A stretch of 64,000 nucleotides of DNA, taken from positions 1 through 64,000 of the IMG/VR virus record IMGVR_UViG_3300027747_001761; one strand, written 5' to 3'. The first letter of the stretch is position 1, and each line of letters opens with the position of its first letter. Shown piece after piece: positions 56,931 to 64,000 of the stretch. Both the position numbers and the translations under genes were made by a program. A model generated the notes under the pieces. That model was given only the letters and a program-made list of their open reading frames with translations. It was not told the DNA's origin and searched no databases. The stretch is from a virus.

Positions 56931-57219
56931 TTGTTAATTTATTTATTTCTTGGTCAATCTCAGTTTGTCTATTAACATCTAAGATTTTTCTATCAGACGC
57001 TTGAATAGCTCTTTTCTCTGATTTAAGACCTTCAATTTTTATTTCTTTACGAAGTTTAACCGATAGGGAATCAACACTATCATTAACATCTTGGATTCTT
57101 GAGTTAGTACTACAAGTTTTGAAAAATGTGATAATAACAAGGAAGAACATTATTCTTACTCCCCACGCATCAATAAAATTTAATATTGCTTTCATAATTT
57201 TTTGTATTAGTTTTATCAT
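56923..57219 (-). CDS. Membrane-anchored coiled-coil protein, 98 aa
   Basis: A single transmembrane helix (WGVRIMFFLVIITFFKTC, about 19-36) is followed by a coiled coil (SVDSLSVKLRKEIKIEGLKS). Candidate spanin or holin partner. Its stop overlaps the ATG of the 56190 gene by 8 bases. First gene of the lysis cluster. Confidence 0.68.
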   Translation of the reverse strand: MIKLIQKIMKAILNFIDAWGVRIMFFLVIITFFKTCSTNSRIQDVNDSVDSLSVKLRKEIKIEGLKSEKRAIQASDRKILDVNRQTEIDQEINKLTND

Positions 57220-57229
57220 AAAAGTAAAA

Positions 57230-57257
57230 AACCTTCTATCATAATAAATAGAAGGTT
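57230..57257 (-). terminator. Intrinsic terminator
   Basis: AACCTTCTAT / ATAGAAGGTT with a T run; ends the sigma-factor transcript. Confidence 0.82.
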
Positions 57258-57266
57258 CTAAACTTT

Positions 57267-58067
57267 TTATAAGTATTCAAATAATATTGAACTGTCATTC
57301 CTTAGTTTTCGTAAGGCTTTCTCTTTGATTTGTCTAACACGTTCTTTTGTTAAATTAAAATCACTTCCAATATCTTCAAGGGTTCTTGGTGTCCCACTAA
57401 GACCATAATAATCCTCTACAATTACTTTTTCTCTTTCATCTAATACACTTAGTAATGAATGTAATTGTAACTTTAATTCATCTTTAGTATTAAACCCTTC
57501 GTCAGGCATATCCGCTTGGTCATTTCTAATAATATCAACAAGAGTATCACCATCTTCATTAATACTCATATCCAAATCAACCATTGAAGGTAAGTTTTGA
57601 AACTTATCTTCTAATTTACCTCCGTTAGATTCAATAGCTTTTTTAGCTCTATGTAAATCCTGAACCACGTTAACCGGTAGTCTGATTGTACGAGCATTGT
57701 CGTTTAACGATTGAAGAATAGATTGTTTAACCCACCACACAGCGTAAGATATAAATCTAAGGTTCTTAGACCAATCAAAGTTTTGGATTGCTTTCATCAA
57801 CCCTAAGTTACCCTCAGAGATTAAATCAGGAAAATCTAAACCTTGATTTTGATATTGTTTTGCTACGGTAATAACAAAACGTAAGTTACCTTCCAATAGT
57901 TCTTGGTTCACCTCGTCAATCTCTCTTGGAGATAAAGTTCCGGACGTAATTAACTTTGACAATTCCCTCTCTCTTTCAGGAGTCATTACCTTAATTTTAC
58001 GAATGTCTTTTAAATACAAGTTAATCTCTTCTTGATTAATTGGAATACCTGAGTTTTTTTCTTTCAT
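57267..58067 (-). CDS. RpoD-type sigma factor
   Basis: Sigma 1.2 (NLYLKDIRKI, 16-25), sigma 2 (NLRFVITVAKQYQNQGLDFP, 61-80; FISYAVWWVKQSILQSLNDN, 105-124), a shortened sigma 3 and sigma 4 with the -35-contacting helix (TLEDIGSDFNLTKERVRQIK) are all present. It resembles the Bacteroidota primary factor but region 2.4 differs (LNDNART for the host-type LAEQSR), which could shift -10 choice. It may direct late transcription from the ATATTTAT motif. Confidence 0.92.
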   Translation of the reverse strand: MKEKNSGIPINQEEINLYLKDIRKIKVMTPERERELSKLITSGTLSPREIDEVNQELLEGNLRFVITVAKQYQNQGLDFPDLISEGNLGLMKAIQNFDWSKNLRFISYAVWWVKQSILQSLNDNARTIRLPVNVVQDLHRAKKAIESNGGKLEDKFQNLPSMVDLDMSINEDGDTLVDIIRNDQADMPDEGFNTKDELKLQLHSLLSVLDEREKVIVEDYYGLSGTPRTLEDIGSDFNLTKERVRQIKEKALRKLRNDSSILFEYL

Positions 58068-58068
58068 A

Positions 58069-58644
58069 TTAATTTGAATATTTGTTTAGTTGTAATAATT
58101 CTTTTTCAGTCAGCGAATTTAAGCCTTTTTCTTTAATCTTCTCTAATAATTCGTCTAAAGATGGACTACGTTGTTTATTTTTAATTTCATCAATGTCGGT
58201 CCACTCATCGTCATCATAGTCAAAATCAAAGTTTTCAATGTTTAATTTAAAATTATCACGGATTTGGTCTTGTATCATTTTTCGTACCTCAAATTCATTT
58301 GGTTCAGAACCAAGTGGTTTTTCTGACATAAAGTCACTAATACCATCATTAAAAAGATGTTCGGATATTTTTTTAGGTAAACCGTATGACAAATTGTCAG
58401 AAGTATAAGGTAGTAAGACATACATAATATCCCCAACTCCTAAAATCATATCAATATAGTCTTTCACATCCTCGTGGGAATCCAATGTTGAGATTGTGAA
58501 CACAGATGATTCTGGTCCAAAATAAAAATTAAGATTTGGTGTGTCAGAAATAACACATAATTCTTCTGCAATTTGTTCTGTAAATTCTTTTGGGTTGTCG
58601 TTTTTTGTAAAGACAAATAAAATGTATTTGGTTAAGTCCTTCAT
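58069..58644 (-). CDS. Hypothetical protein, 191 aa
   Basis: N-terminal alpha/beta part (TKYILFVFTKNDNPKEFTEQ), an acidic middle (FDFDYDDDEWTDIDE) and a C-terminal motif LLEKIKEKGLNSLTEKELLQ, similar to the small DUF6576-like ending of Bacteroidota proteins. First gene of the sigma operon, with its own host-type promoter. Confidence 0.74.
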   Translation of the reverse strand: MKDLTKYILFVFTKNDNPKEFTEQIAEELCVISDTPNLNFYFGPESSVFTISTLDSHEDVKDYIDMILGVGDIMYVLLPYTSDNLSYGLPKKISEHLFNDGISDFMSEKPLGSEPNEFEVRKMIQDQIRDNFKLNIENFDFDYDDDEWTDIDEIKNKQRSPSLDELLEKIKEKGLNSLTEKELLQLNKYSN

Positions 58645-58675
58645 ACGTTATACGTTTAGATTAGATATTATGTTA

Positions 58676-58706
58676 CAAAGATACGAAAAAAATTATGTTC
58701 CCCAAA
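58676..58706 (-). promoter_or_regulatory. Host-type promoter TTTG-19-TATCTTTG
   Basis: -7 box 58676-58683, -33 58703-58706; leader about 25 bases to the ATG at 58644. Drives the sigma factor. Confidence 0.78.
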
Positions 58707-58709
58707 CTT

Positions 58710-61079
58710 TTATTGTGAAACATAGCTAACATTTTCTTCTTTTCGGATTCTAACCACATTATCAGCCCAATTGGTAACTAATGGATTGTGAGTTATAACA
58801 AATATTTTTTCAAAATAATCCTTAATTTTACTAAAAAATTCTGACACCATTTCCAAATTATCGTTTGATATTTTTCCAAAGACCTCATCGAATACCACCA
58901 GATTTGCACGTGGTAATGAACATATCTTACTCAACACCGCTCTTAACGCTAGTGACGCTATTGACCTTTCATATCCTGAACCGGAAGACATCGGTTTCTC
59001 AACTTGAGTGTTGTTGTCAATCATAAGGAAGTCAACCTCGTTCTTATCATTAATCTTAACCTCCAATCTAAAGTGACAACTATCTTCCAATAACCTTTGA
59101 AGTTCACTATTAATAAGTGGCATCATTGTTTTCATTATAAGTTTGGTTACACCATTCTTACCAAAGATTTCCAAATAGATTTTATAGATTCTTTCTTTCT
59201 CCGTTTCTTCAGCAATCTTTCTAATTGTTTCCAAGTTAGAAGTTATCTTGGTAGTTAGATTAGTAATCGTAAACTTATTGTTTGAGATACTAGTTTCAAT
59301 AGTTTTCTTCTCACCTTCAAGTTCATCAATTCTAATCCCCGCTTTAATCAACAACCCATCTGTCTTATTGTTTTCAATAATCTTATCCTGAACTTCAGAG
59401 TATCTTTCCAATTTGGTTTTTAACGCATCAATCATCAATTGGAAACGTTCAACACTTAATTCATATTTCTCTTTGATAAGTTTGTTTTTCTCATACTCAT
59501 CAAACTCTTTTTTAAGATTAACAAAACTTTCTTCTTTGCTGGTTAATTCACGCATTAACCCCAATAATTCCTCTTTATGCGTGATAAATCCTGCAAGTTC
59601 ACCAATTTTTGCATTGGTTATAGCCGCATTCATCAGTTCAATACCACAGTGTTCACATTTGATTCCACCATCAACCGAACTCTTAAGTTCTTCAATACTT
59701 TTAATCTTAGCGTTGTTCTCCGCTTGTTTAGTTATCAAATCCTTAATCTCTTGTTTCACCTCATCGTGTTTGTCCTCGTGGTAAAATTCAGATGGTTCAA
59801 CAACCTTAACACCATCTCTATCTGAAATAGCTTTGGCTTTTTGTAGGTCCAACCCATTAATCTCTTCCTGAACTTTGTCCGGAGAAACCGTCACCAATTC
59901 ATTATCAATGTTGTGTTTGGATTTTAACAACCCATCACGATACTCTTGTCCTTTAAGGATTCTTGCTTTAGCATCTTCCAATTGAGTATCTAATGTAAGA
60001 TTAGTTTCGGTTAGGGTATCAATTGTTTCTTGACTAGTTTGGTTATCCGTTTTAAGTTCTTCAGAGTTATAGATGTTTGATAACATTCCTTTGGAGAAGT
60101 CACTATAAATTTCTTTAGCGGCTTCTTCCTTACGTTTAAGGAAATCTAACCCCATAAACCTTGAAAGAACTTGACCCCTCGCCGTAGGTTTGGCGTCAAT
60201 TAGTTCTTCCAAGTTGGTGGCAGTTGTTAGGATTGTCATTAAGAAGTCCTCTTTGGTTCCGATAGACGTTTTAATAAACGCCTCGGTCTCTCTTCGTTGT
60301 TCTCCGGTGAAGTTCTGCAAACTACCATCAGACAATCTTTTATAAAAGTCCAACTCGGTCTTAACCGTCCATTCATTTTTCTTTGATAACTTTCTCTCAA
60401 TATTTCTCAATATAATATACTCCTCACCATCGATTGTAATCTCACCTTTTACGGCAACTTTGTTTCTGTCTGTAAACCTGTTGAATATTTCCTCCGCTTT
60501 AGATGTTTTGGTCGTCTCATTAAAGAATAAGAACATAAGTAAATCCACAGTAAGAACTGTCTTACCCCCAAAGTTAGGTGGGTTTGACTCTACAACCGTA
60601 ATCCCATCACACTTCTCAAAATCTATCTTTTGATTCTCACCATAGGATAAAAAGTTTGAGAACTCAATGTTCTTGATATACCATCTTTTAAACGGAGCAG
60701 CATCAGTTTGAGTTTGTAACAATTTGTTATCCACAATACTATTAAGTTGGTAGATATCATCGTAGTGTTCCATATTCCCCTTTGACTCCAAGAATGAACG
60801 AACTAGTTCTAATTGATAGTTCTCATCCAAGATGTTAAAGGAGATGTCTACGGTATGTGTGGTGTCGTCAGCAACCTTTGTCTTGGTGATTACGTTGACG
60901 TTGGTTGTGTTATACTTCTTTTGGAAGTAATGACGAACACTCTTTATTTTTTCTTGTGTAAAGTTTTCAGCATAATCCTCCCATACAATCTGTAGGTAAG
61001 GATTATCAAAACTTGTGATATCTAAATCTTTTATCATTATTGTGTAATTAAATTCTATGGGGGGATTAAATAAATCCAT
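58710..61079 (-). CDS. gp46/SbcC/Rad50-like ATPase
   Basis: Walker A-like ESNPPNFGGKTVLT (164-177), long coiled coils, a central zinc hook (KCEHCG), the ABC signature MSSGSGYERSIASLAL, Walker B LVVFDEVF and a final ITHNPL. This is the head-hook-head plan of T4 gp46 and Rad50. It should act with a gp47/Mre11 nuclease in recombination and host DNA breakdown; that partner is not in the window. The first 125 residues form an extra N-terminal domain. Alternative start at 61037. Confidence 0.9.
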   Translation of the reverse strand: MDLFNPPIEFNYTIMIKDLDITSFDNPYLQIVWEDYAENFTQEKIKSVRHYFQKKYNTTNVNVITKTKVADDTTHTVDISFNILDENYQLELVRSFLESKGNMEHYDDIYQLNSIVDNKLLQTQTDAAPFKRWYIKNIEFSNFLSYGENQKIDFEKCDGITVVESNPPNFGGKTVLTVDLLMFLFFNETTKTSKAEEIFNRFTDRNKVAVKGEITIDGEEYIILRNIERKLSKKNEWTVKTELDFYKRLSDGSLQNFTGEQRRETEAFIKTSIGTKEDFLMTILTTATNLEELIDAKPTARGQVLSRFMGLDFLKRKEEAAKEIYSDFSKGMLSNIYNSEELKTDNQTSQETIDTLTETNLTLDTQLEDAKARILKGQEYRDGLLKSKHNIDNELVTVSPDKVQEEINGLDLQKAKAISDRDGVKVVEPSEFYHEDKHDEVKQEIKDLITKQAENNAKIKSIEELKSSVDGGIKCEHCGIELMNAAITNAKIGELAGFITHKEELLGLMRELTSKEESFVNLKKEFDEYEKNKLIKEKYELSVERFQLMIDALKTKLERYSEVQDKIIENNKTDGLLIKAGIRIDELEGEKKTIETSISNNKFTITNLTTKITSNLETIRKIAEETEKERIYKIYLEIFGKNGVTKLIMKTMMPLINSELQRLLEDSCHFRLEVKINDKNEVDFLMIDNNTQVEKPMSSGSGYERSIASLALRAVLSKICSLPRANLVVFDEVFGKISNDNLEMVSEFFSKIKDYFEKIFVITHNPLVTNWADNVVRIRKEENVSYVSQ

Positions 61080-61084
61080 TTGTT

Positions 61085-61594
61085 TTAATTCAGTTCTTCT
61101 ACTTCTTCTTGAATGGAATCACCACCATCTCTTCTATCCTGAGCCACCAACACGGTATCCAAGTTCCAACCATCATATGCGGTTAGTTTTTCACATCCTC
61201 TATCCATCCAATAAAATTCACTCATCCAATCATCCCATTTGGAATCAACTAGTTTAATGAAGTTCTCATCGTTACCTCTATCTCTATATCGTTGGATGAA
61301 CTCCTCTTTTCTGTTATCATCCGGATAAACCAAATAGAAATATAAACAGTTGTCCAATAACGCGTCTCTCACTTCTTTATGTGAAGAAACAAAGATGTAT
61401 TTGTGTTTTCCAATGTTCTCTTTAATATGAGTAATATAGTTCTGAGGAAAACTTGGGTTTCTTGTTTTATTACCGTGTTCATCAATAACCCAACTAAAAC
61501 CACTTGAATCGGAATCCAAAGTGGTATCAGGATTATTTTTATGATAGGTAGTTTTTCCTACCCCGGGAAATGCTGATACTATCTTAGTTCTCAT
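61085..61594 (-). CDS. P-loop nucleotide kinase-like protein
   Basis: The Walker A SAFPGVGKTTY (8-18) is immediately followed by a HKNNPDTTLDSDSSGFSW segment as in phage (deoxy)nucleoside kinases. Later YIFVSSHKEVRDALL (strand and helix), LVYPDDNRKEEFIQRYRDRG (lid-like Arg residues). 169 residues. The acceptor is unknown; deoxynucleoside monophosphate or RNA end are candidates. Overlaps the 61584 gene by 11 bases. Confidence 0.8.
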   Translation of the reverse strand: MRTKIVSAFPGVGKTTYHKNNPDTTLDSDSSGFSWVIDEHGNKTRNPSFPQNYITHIKENIGKHKYIFVSSHKEVRDALLDNCLYFYLVYPDDNRKEEFIQRYRDRGNDENFIKLVDSKWDDWMSEFYWMDRGCEKLTAYDGWNLDTVLVAQDRRDGGDSIQEEVEELN

Positions 61595-61847
61595 TAGTCA
61601 CTTCAGGTGTTAAAACTTCAACATCAGTTATGTTAATTTCATTTACATCACCCATAATCTCAGCGTTTAATTCTGTTGTCTCACCATTCTCAGACTGATA
61701 TTGGGCTTTCAACTCCTCCATTTGTTTCTCAAACATTTCAGTATACTCTGCTTGAGCTTTTTTTCTTAATCCTCTAAGAGAGTTGTTTCTTGTTGTTACT
61801 CTTGCTTTGTGAGCCTTTGCTCCACCACGTAATTTTGACTTTGGCAT
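61584..61847 (-). CDS. Conserved phage protein with basic N-terminus
   Basis: MPKSKLRGGAKAHKARVTTR, then NNSLRGLRKKAQAEYTEMFE: a very basic start, a helix, and an acidic tail. I recall the PKSKLRGGAKAH start from other phages. The charge separation suggests an RNA/DNA contact or scaffold role; not known. Confidence 0.74.
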   Translation of the reverse strand: MPKSKLRGGAKAHKARVTTRNNSLRGLRKKAQAEYTEMFEKQMEELKAQYQSENGETTELNAEIMGDVNEINITDVEVLTPEVTNEN

Positions 61848-61859
61848 AATTGTATTTAT

Positions 61860-62387
61860 TTAATTGTTATTTATTTCTTGATTCATCTGTTCTCGTATTT
61901 CATCTAAAGTAATCCCCGGTTCACTATTAATTCGTTCCTTAACCTCATTAGTCAATCTATCAATAATGTCTTGACCCAAATTGTTATCTCTATCTGTAGT
62001 TCGTTTACCATTAAACGTTGTTTCATCTTCATCATCCTCATTTTTATAATAATCAAGCCAATCCGGTCTCTCATCAATTTTAATACTTTCAACCTTCTTA
62101 ATCATCTTTTGAACTTCTGTTTCAGACCCTCTTAACATTTTAGATAATTGAACTTTTCTTTCTATATTTCTAAATCGGGTATAAAAATTTTGAGTGTTAG
62201 CTTTATGAAAATTTATATCTATATTATTGTCTTCCAAATAATCTATAATATTAACAATTTCATCACTATCATCACTAATACCCATATCATTTACCAACTG
62301 AAAAAAATCATCACACTTAATAATCTTTCTCGTCTCAGTTTTATCTTTCAAAAACTTAATTACAAAGTCACCTAATTTATTTTCCAT
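61860..62387 (-). CDS. Hypothetical protein, 175 aa
   Basis: MENKLGDFVIKFLKDKTETR, helical with acidic runs (SDDSDEIVNIIDYLEDNNID) and a central NFYTRFRNIERKVQLSKMLR. No family recognised. In the gene group with the kinase and the membrane protein. Confidence 0.7.
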   Translation of the reverse strand: MENKLGDFVIKFLKDKTETRKIIKCDDFFQLVNDMGISDDSDEIVNIIDYLEDNNIDINFHKANTQNFYTRFRNIERKVQLSKMLRGSETEVQKMIKKVESIKIDERPDWLDYYKNEDDEDETTFNGKRTTDRDNNLGQDIIDRLTNEVKERINSEPGITLDEIREQMNQEINNN

Positions 62388-62390
62388 ATC

Positions 62391-62738
62391 TTAATTTTTT
62401 GTTGGTCTATTTTCCTCAAACCATTCTACAATAGCGTTTATTGCCCACACAGCTCCGGATGACAAAATCCCATCAAAGAACCAACTAATCCATAGTGGTG
62501 TTCCAAACAATGCTAAAGTTGGTGAGAATACTGTTAATGATAAAAACCAACCCCCGTGAAAGCTAAAACACATCGGACAGGTTAATATACCTGATATGAA
62601 GTGGCCTAATCCGTTAAACGGTAATTGACTTTCACCCCAATTTTTAAAGAAGTTTCTTACCCCTTGAAATATTGACCCGTAGACCATAATGTTCATAAGC
62701 CCGTAGCTTAATATGAACCAAGTTAAAATGTTAATCAT
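62391..62738 (-). CDS. Membrane protein with CPMC motif, 115 aa
   Basis: INILTWFILSYGLMNIMVYG and LSLTVFSPTLALFGTPLWIS are membrane helices; between them lies GILTCPMCFSFHGGW, a Cys pair with aromatic residues as in DUF1360-like membrane proteins. May bind a metal near the membrane. Starts 7 bases inside the HNH gene end. Confidence 0.72.
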   Translation of the reverse strand: MINILTWFILSYGLMNIMVYGSIFQGVRNFFKNWGESQLPFNGLGHFISGILTCPMCFSFHGGWFLSLTVFSPTLALFGTPLWISWFFDGILSSGAVWAINAIVEWFEENRPTKN

Positions 62739-63456
62739 ATTTTCTATTTTTTTTAATATTATCCTCAGCCCATAATGGCTGTAAATTTGTGTAATGGTTT
62801 AATGATAATAAATCTTCTTCGTTTTCAGATAAATAAAGTGGTTTTATATGGTCTAAATGCCACTCACCATAATTTTCCCAAGACATACCTTCAGTAAACT
62901 TACTTTCAATATACAACTTAAAATTTTCTTTATCAAGTCCTATAATATCAAAGGTTCTTTTACTTTTATTTTCACCTGTTAAAAATTCTCGTATCCTATT
63001 TCTAAGATTTTTTTTCATTCGTTCTAATGAGTCAGTTTTTAATTTATTTTTTTTCCACTCATTATTTTTATTTCTTTCATTTTTTTTATTATTATAATAA
63101 TATTGTTTTCTTTTCTCTCTTTCACTTTCAACATTATTCAAATAATATTCTTTTCTATTTATTAATTGTTTTTCCCTAAACTCAGAATTTTCACGATATT
63201 TCTTTAATCTTTCTTTTGAAGTCATATGCGGATTATTAGTTAGATACCTATCAATAGTTTCTTTATATTTTTCAGGATTGTTATCTCTCCATTTTTTACT
63301 ACTCTCTTTAATCTTATCCGAATTTTTACTTCTAAATTCTGAACTTCTTAATTTTTCACACGATTTACAATAAATTGATTTACCATCTTTATTATTTTTA
63401 TTGTTACCAAAATCACATAACAATTTTTCAATATCACATTTTTTACATATTTTCAT
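62731..63456 (-). CDS. HNH homing endonuclease
   Basis: An N-terminal zinc ribbon CKKCDIEKLLCDFG...YCKSCEK (3-34), a long basic helical linker, and the HNH core at the C-terminus (WHLDHIKPLYLSENEEDLLS, NHYTNLQPLWAEDNIKKNRK). Free-standing phage homing endonuclease with a late-type motif upstream. Confidence 0.9.
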   Translation of the reverse strand: MKICKKCDIEKLLCDFGNNKNNKDGKSIYCKSCEKLRSSEFRSKNSDKIKESSKKWRDNNPEKYKETIDRYLTNNPHMTSKERLKKYRENSEFREKQLINRKEYYLNNVESEREKRKQYYYNNKKNERNKNNEWKKNKLKTDSLERMKKNLRNRIREFLTGENKSKRTFDIIGLDKENFKLYIESKFTEGMSWENYGEWHLDHIKPLYLSENEEDLLSLNHYTNLQPLWAEDNIKKNRKYD

Positions 63457-63472
63457 AATTTAACCTTTATAT

Positions 63473-63480
63473 ATAAATAT
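63473..63480 (-). promoter_or_regulatory. Late-type promoter motif ATATTTAT
   Basis: 16 bases upstream of the HNH gene ATG at 63456. Confidence 0.55.
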
Positions 63481-63518
63481 CATAAAATATAAAATGTATG
63501 ATGTGTTCGGGAAAAATA

Positions 63519-63797
63519 TTATTCTCCTATATAATGTGTACTTATGTTCTCACCTTCTTCAACTTCACTTATGAATTTTTGGATAGAACGAAATTCTTTT
63601 ATTTTTTCAATTTGGTCATTTTCAGTTGAGGTCGTTTCAAAACGTAGTCTAGCACTACCATCACCATCTACTGTGACCGGGATAGTTCTGCTAGACCCAA
63701 CTGAACCTAAAATTTGTATCTTTGTTAGTAATTCAAGTAATTCTTGTATTTCTTCCTTACCACCACTAACTCTAACATTTAAATAATAATTTTCCAT
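63519..63797 (-). CDS. Hypothetical protein, 92 aa
   Basis: The start at 63797 gives MENYYLNVRVSGGKEEIQEL. Two strand-helix units (ELLTKIQILGSVGSSRTIPV; DGDGSARLRFETTS). Possible ferredoxin-like small fold. No family recognised. It follows the partial gene at the window end by 1 base. Confidence 0.7.
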   Translation of the reverse strand: MENYYLNVRVSGGKEEIQELLELLTKIQILGSVGSSRTIPVTVDGDGSARLRFETTSTENDQIEKIKEFRSIQKFISEVEEGENISTHYIGE

Positions 63798-63798
63798 A

Positions 63799-64000
63799 TT
63801 ACATTGTTTCATTTATGTTTGAACCTTTCAAATAGACTGCTCCCTGACTTACTTTAATTGATTCCAATTGTTTATTTATATTTTCAAGGTCTTCAATCCT
63901 TGTGTTTTTTAAAGATAGTTCTTTTCTAAGTTTCTGTAAAGTTTCTTGAAGAAGTAATACCTTATCATTTGGTTTTTCTACTTCAACTATTCTTTCCACA
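63799..64000 (-). CDS. Coiled-coil protein, 5' part beyond window
   Basis: The frame is open to the right edge, so the N-terminus is missing. Visible part: ERIVEVEKPNDKVLLLQETL, then a coiled coil (KLRKELSLKNTRIEDLENIN). The VERIVEVEK type segment is common in phage coiled-coil proteins. Function unknown. Confidence 0.65.
   Translation of the reverse strand, partial: VERIVEVEKPNDKVLLLQETLQKLRKELSLKNTRIEDLENINKQLESIKVSQGAVYLKGSNINETM

Noticed and set aside
364-63480. ATATTTAT as a ribosome-binding signal rather than a promoter
   Set aside because: It has no complementarity to the 16S rRNA end, and its distance to the ATG has two separate modes, which fits promoter spacing better; not fully excluded.
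1-64000. CRISPR array
   Set aside because: No set of regularly spaced identical repeats; the repeats found are two-copy cassettes.
1-64000. tRNA or rRNA genes
   Set aside because: No cloverleaf with CCA-type acceptor or conserved TTCGANTC arm was seen by eye in the non-coding stretches.
1-64000. Insertion sequence or integrase-based prophage island
   Set aside because: No transposase, integrase or terminal inverted repeats; only free-standing homing endonucleases.

Overview
The window reads as a fragment of a large, AT-rich tailed-phage genome whose host is a Bacteroidota, probably a flavobacterium. The phage reading rests on dense packing of small unknown genes, start/stop overlaps, free-standing GIY-YIG and HNH endonucleases, a gp46/Rad50-type recombination subunit, DUF3310, orphan DNA methyltransferases, a wall amidase in a cluster of small membrane proteins, and no ribosomal, tRNA or core metabolic genes. 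The Bacteroidota reading rests on a RpoD-type sigma factor like the host primary factor, many promoters of the Bacteroidota form (TTTG, 19-20 bases, TAnnTTTG), a histone-H1-like protein, and starts that almost never carry a Shine-Dalgarno sequence. Terminase, portal, capsid, tail and DNA polymerase genes are not in this window.

Layout. 0-2.2 kb: small genes and a hairpin-rich non-coding stretch. 2.2-14.9 kb: mostly small proteins that share short N-terminal peptides (NLxENIxRIxxMM, KELIxxILREE, or KIxITExKxxxL), including an ART-like protein, a flavodoxin-fold reductase and a possible nuclease. 15-17.1 kb: very small membrane genes. 17.1-20 kb: an LpxH-like phosphoesterase, a glycosyltransferase and an exported nuclease. 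20-27.5 kb: acidic unknown proteins and a DnaJ-type zinc-finger protein without a J domain. 27.7-35.7 kb: mixed small genes, Nudix, DUF192, a Dps-like protein and a tagged DHH phosphoesterase. 35.7-39.4 kb: methyltransferase, DUF3310, type II glutamine synthetase. 39.5-51.8 kb: acidic coiled-coil protein, thioredoxin and glutaredoxin, homing endonuclease, PcfJ-like protein, LRR protein, Dam methylase, DnaJ, histone-like protein. 51.8-57.2 kb: probable virion-internal proteins and a lysis cassette. 57.3-64 kb: sigma factor, gp46-like ATPase, P-loop kinase, HNH endonuclease.

The main finding is a coherent two-part system. First, about 29 proteins with unrelated bodies begin with short peptides ending in [I/L/V]-x-E, the form of a T4-type capsid-targeting sequence cut by a prohead protease. 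Second, nearly all operons encoding them start with a motif ATATTTAT that has no -33 element, whereas most other operons use host-type TAnnTTTG promoters. I infer that the tagged proteins are made late, packed in the head and injected. In 15 genes either motif ends exactly 4 bases before the ATG, which places transcription start on the start codon (leaderless mRNA). Terminator-promoter modules and one promoter-tag module are duplicated as perfect direct repeats, suggesting how new genes acquire the tag and the timing.

All functional calls are from reading the sequence alone; no database search was possible. Gene starts were often moved downstream so that they fit the promoter, tag and overlap pattern.
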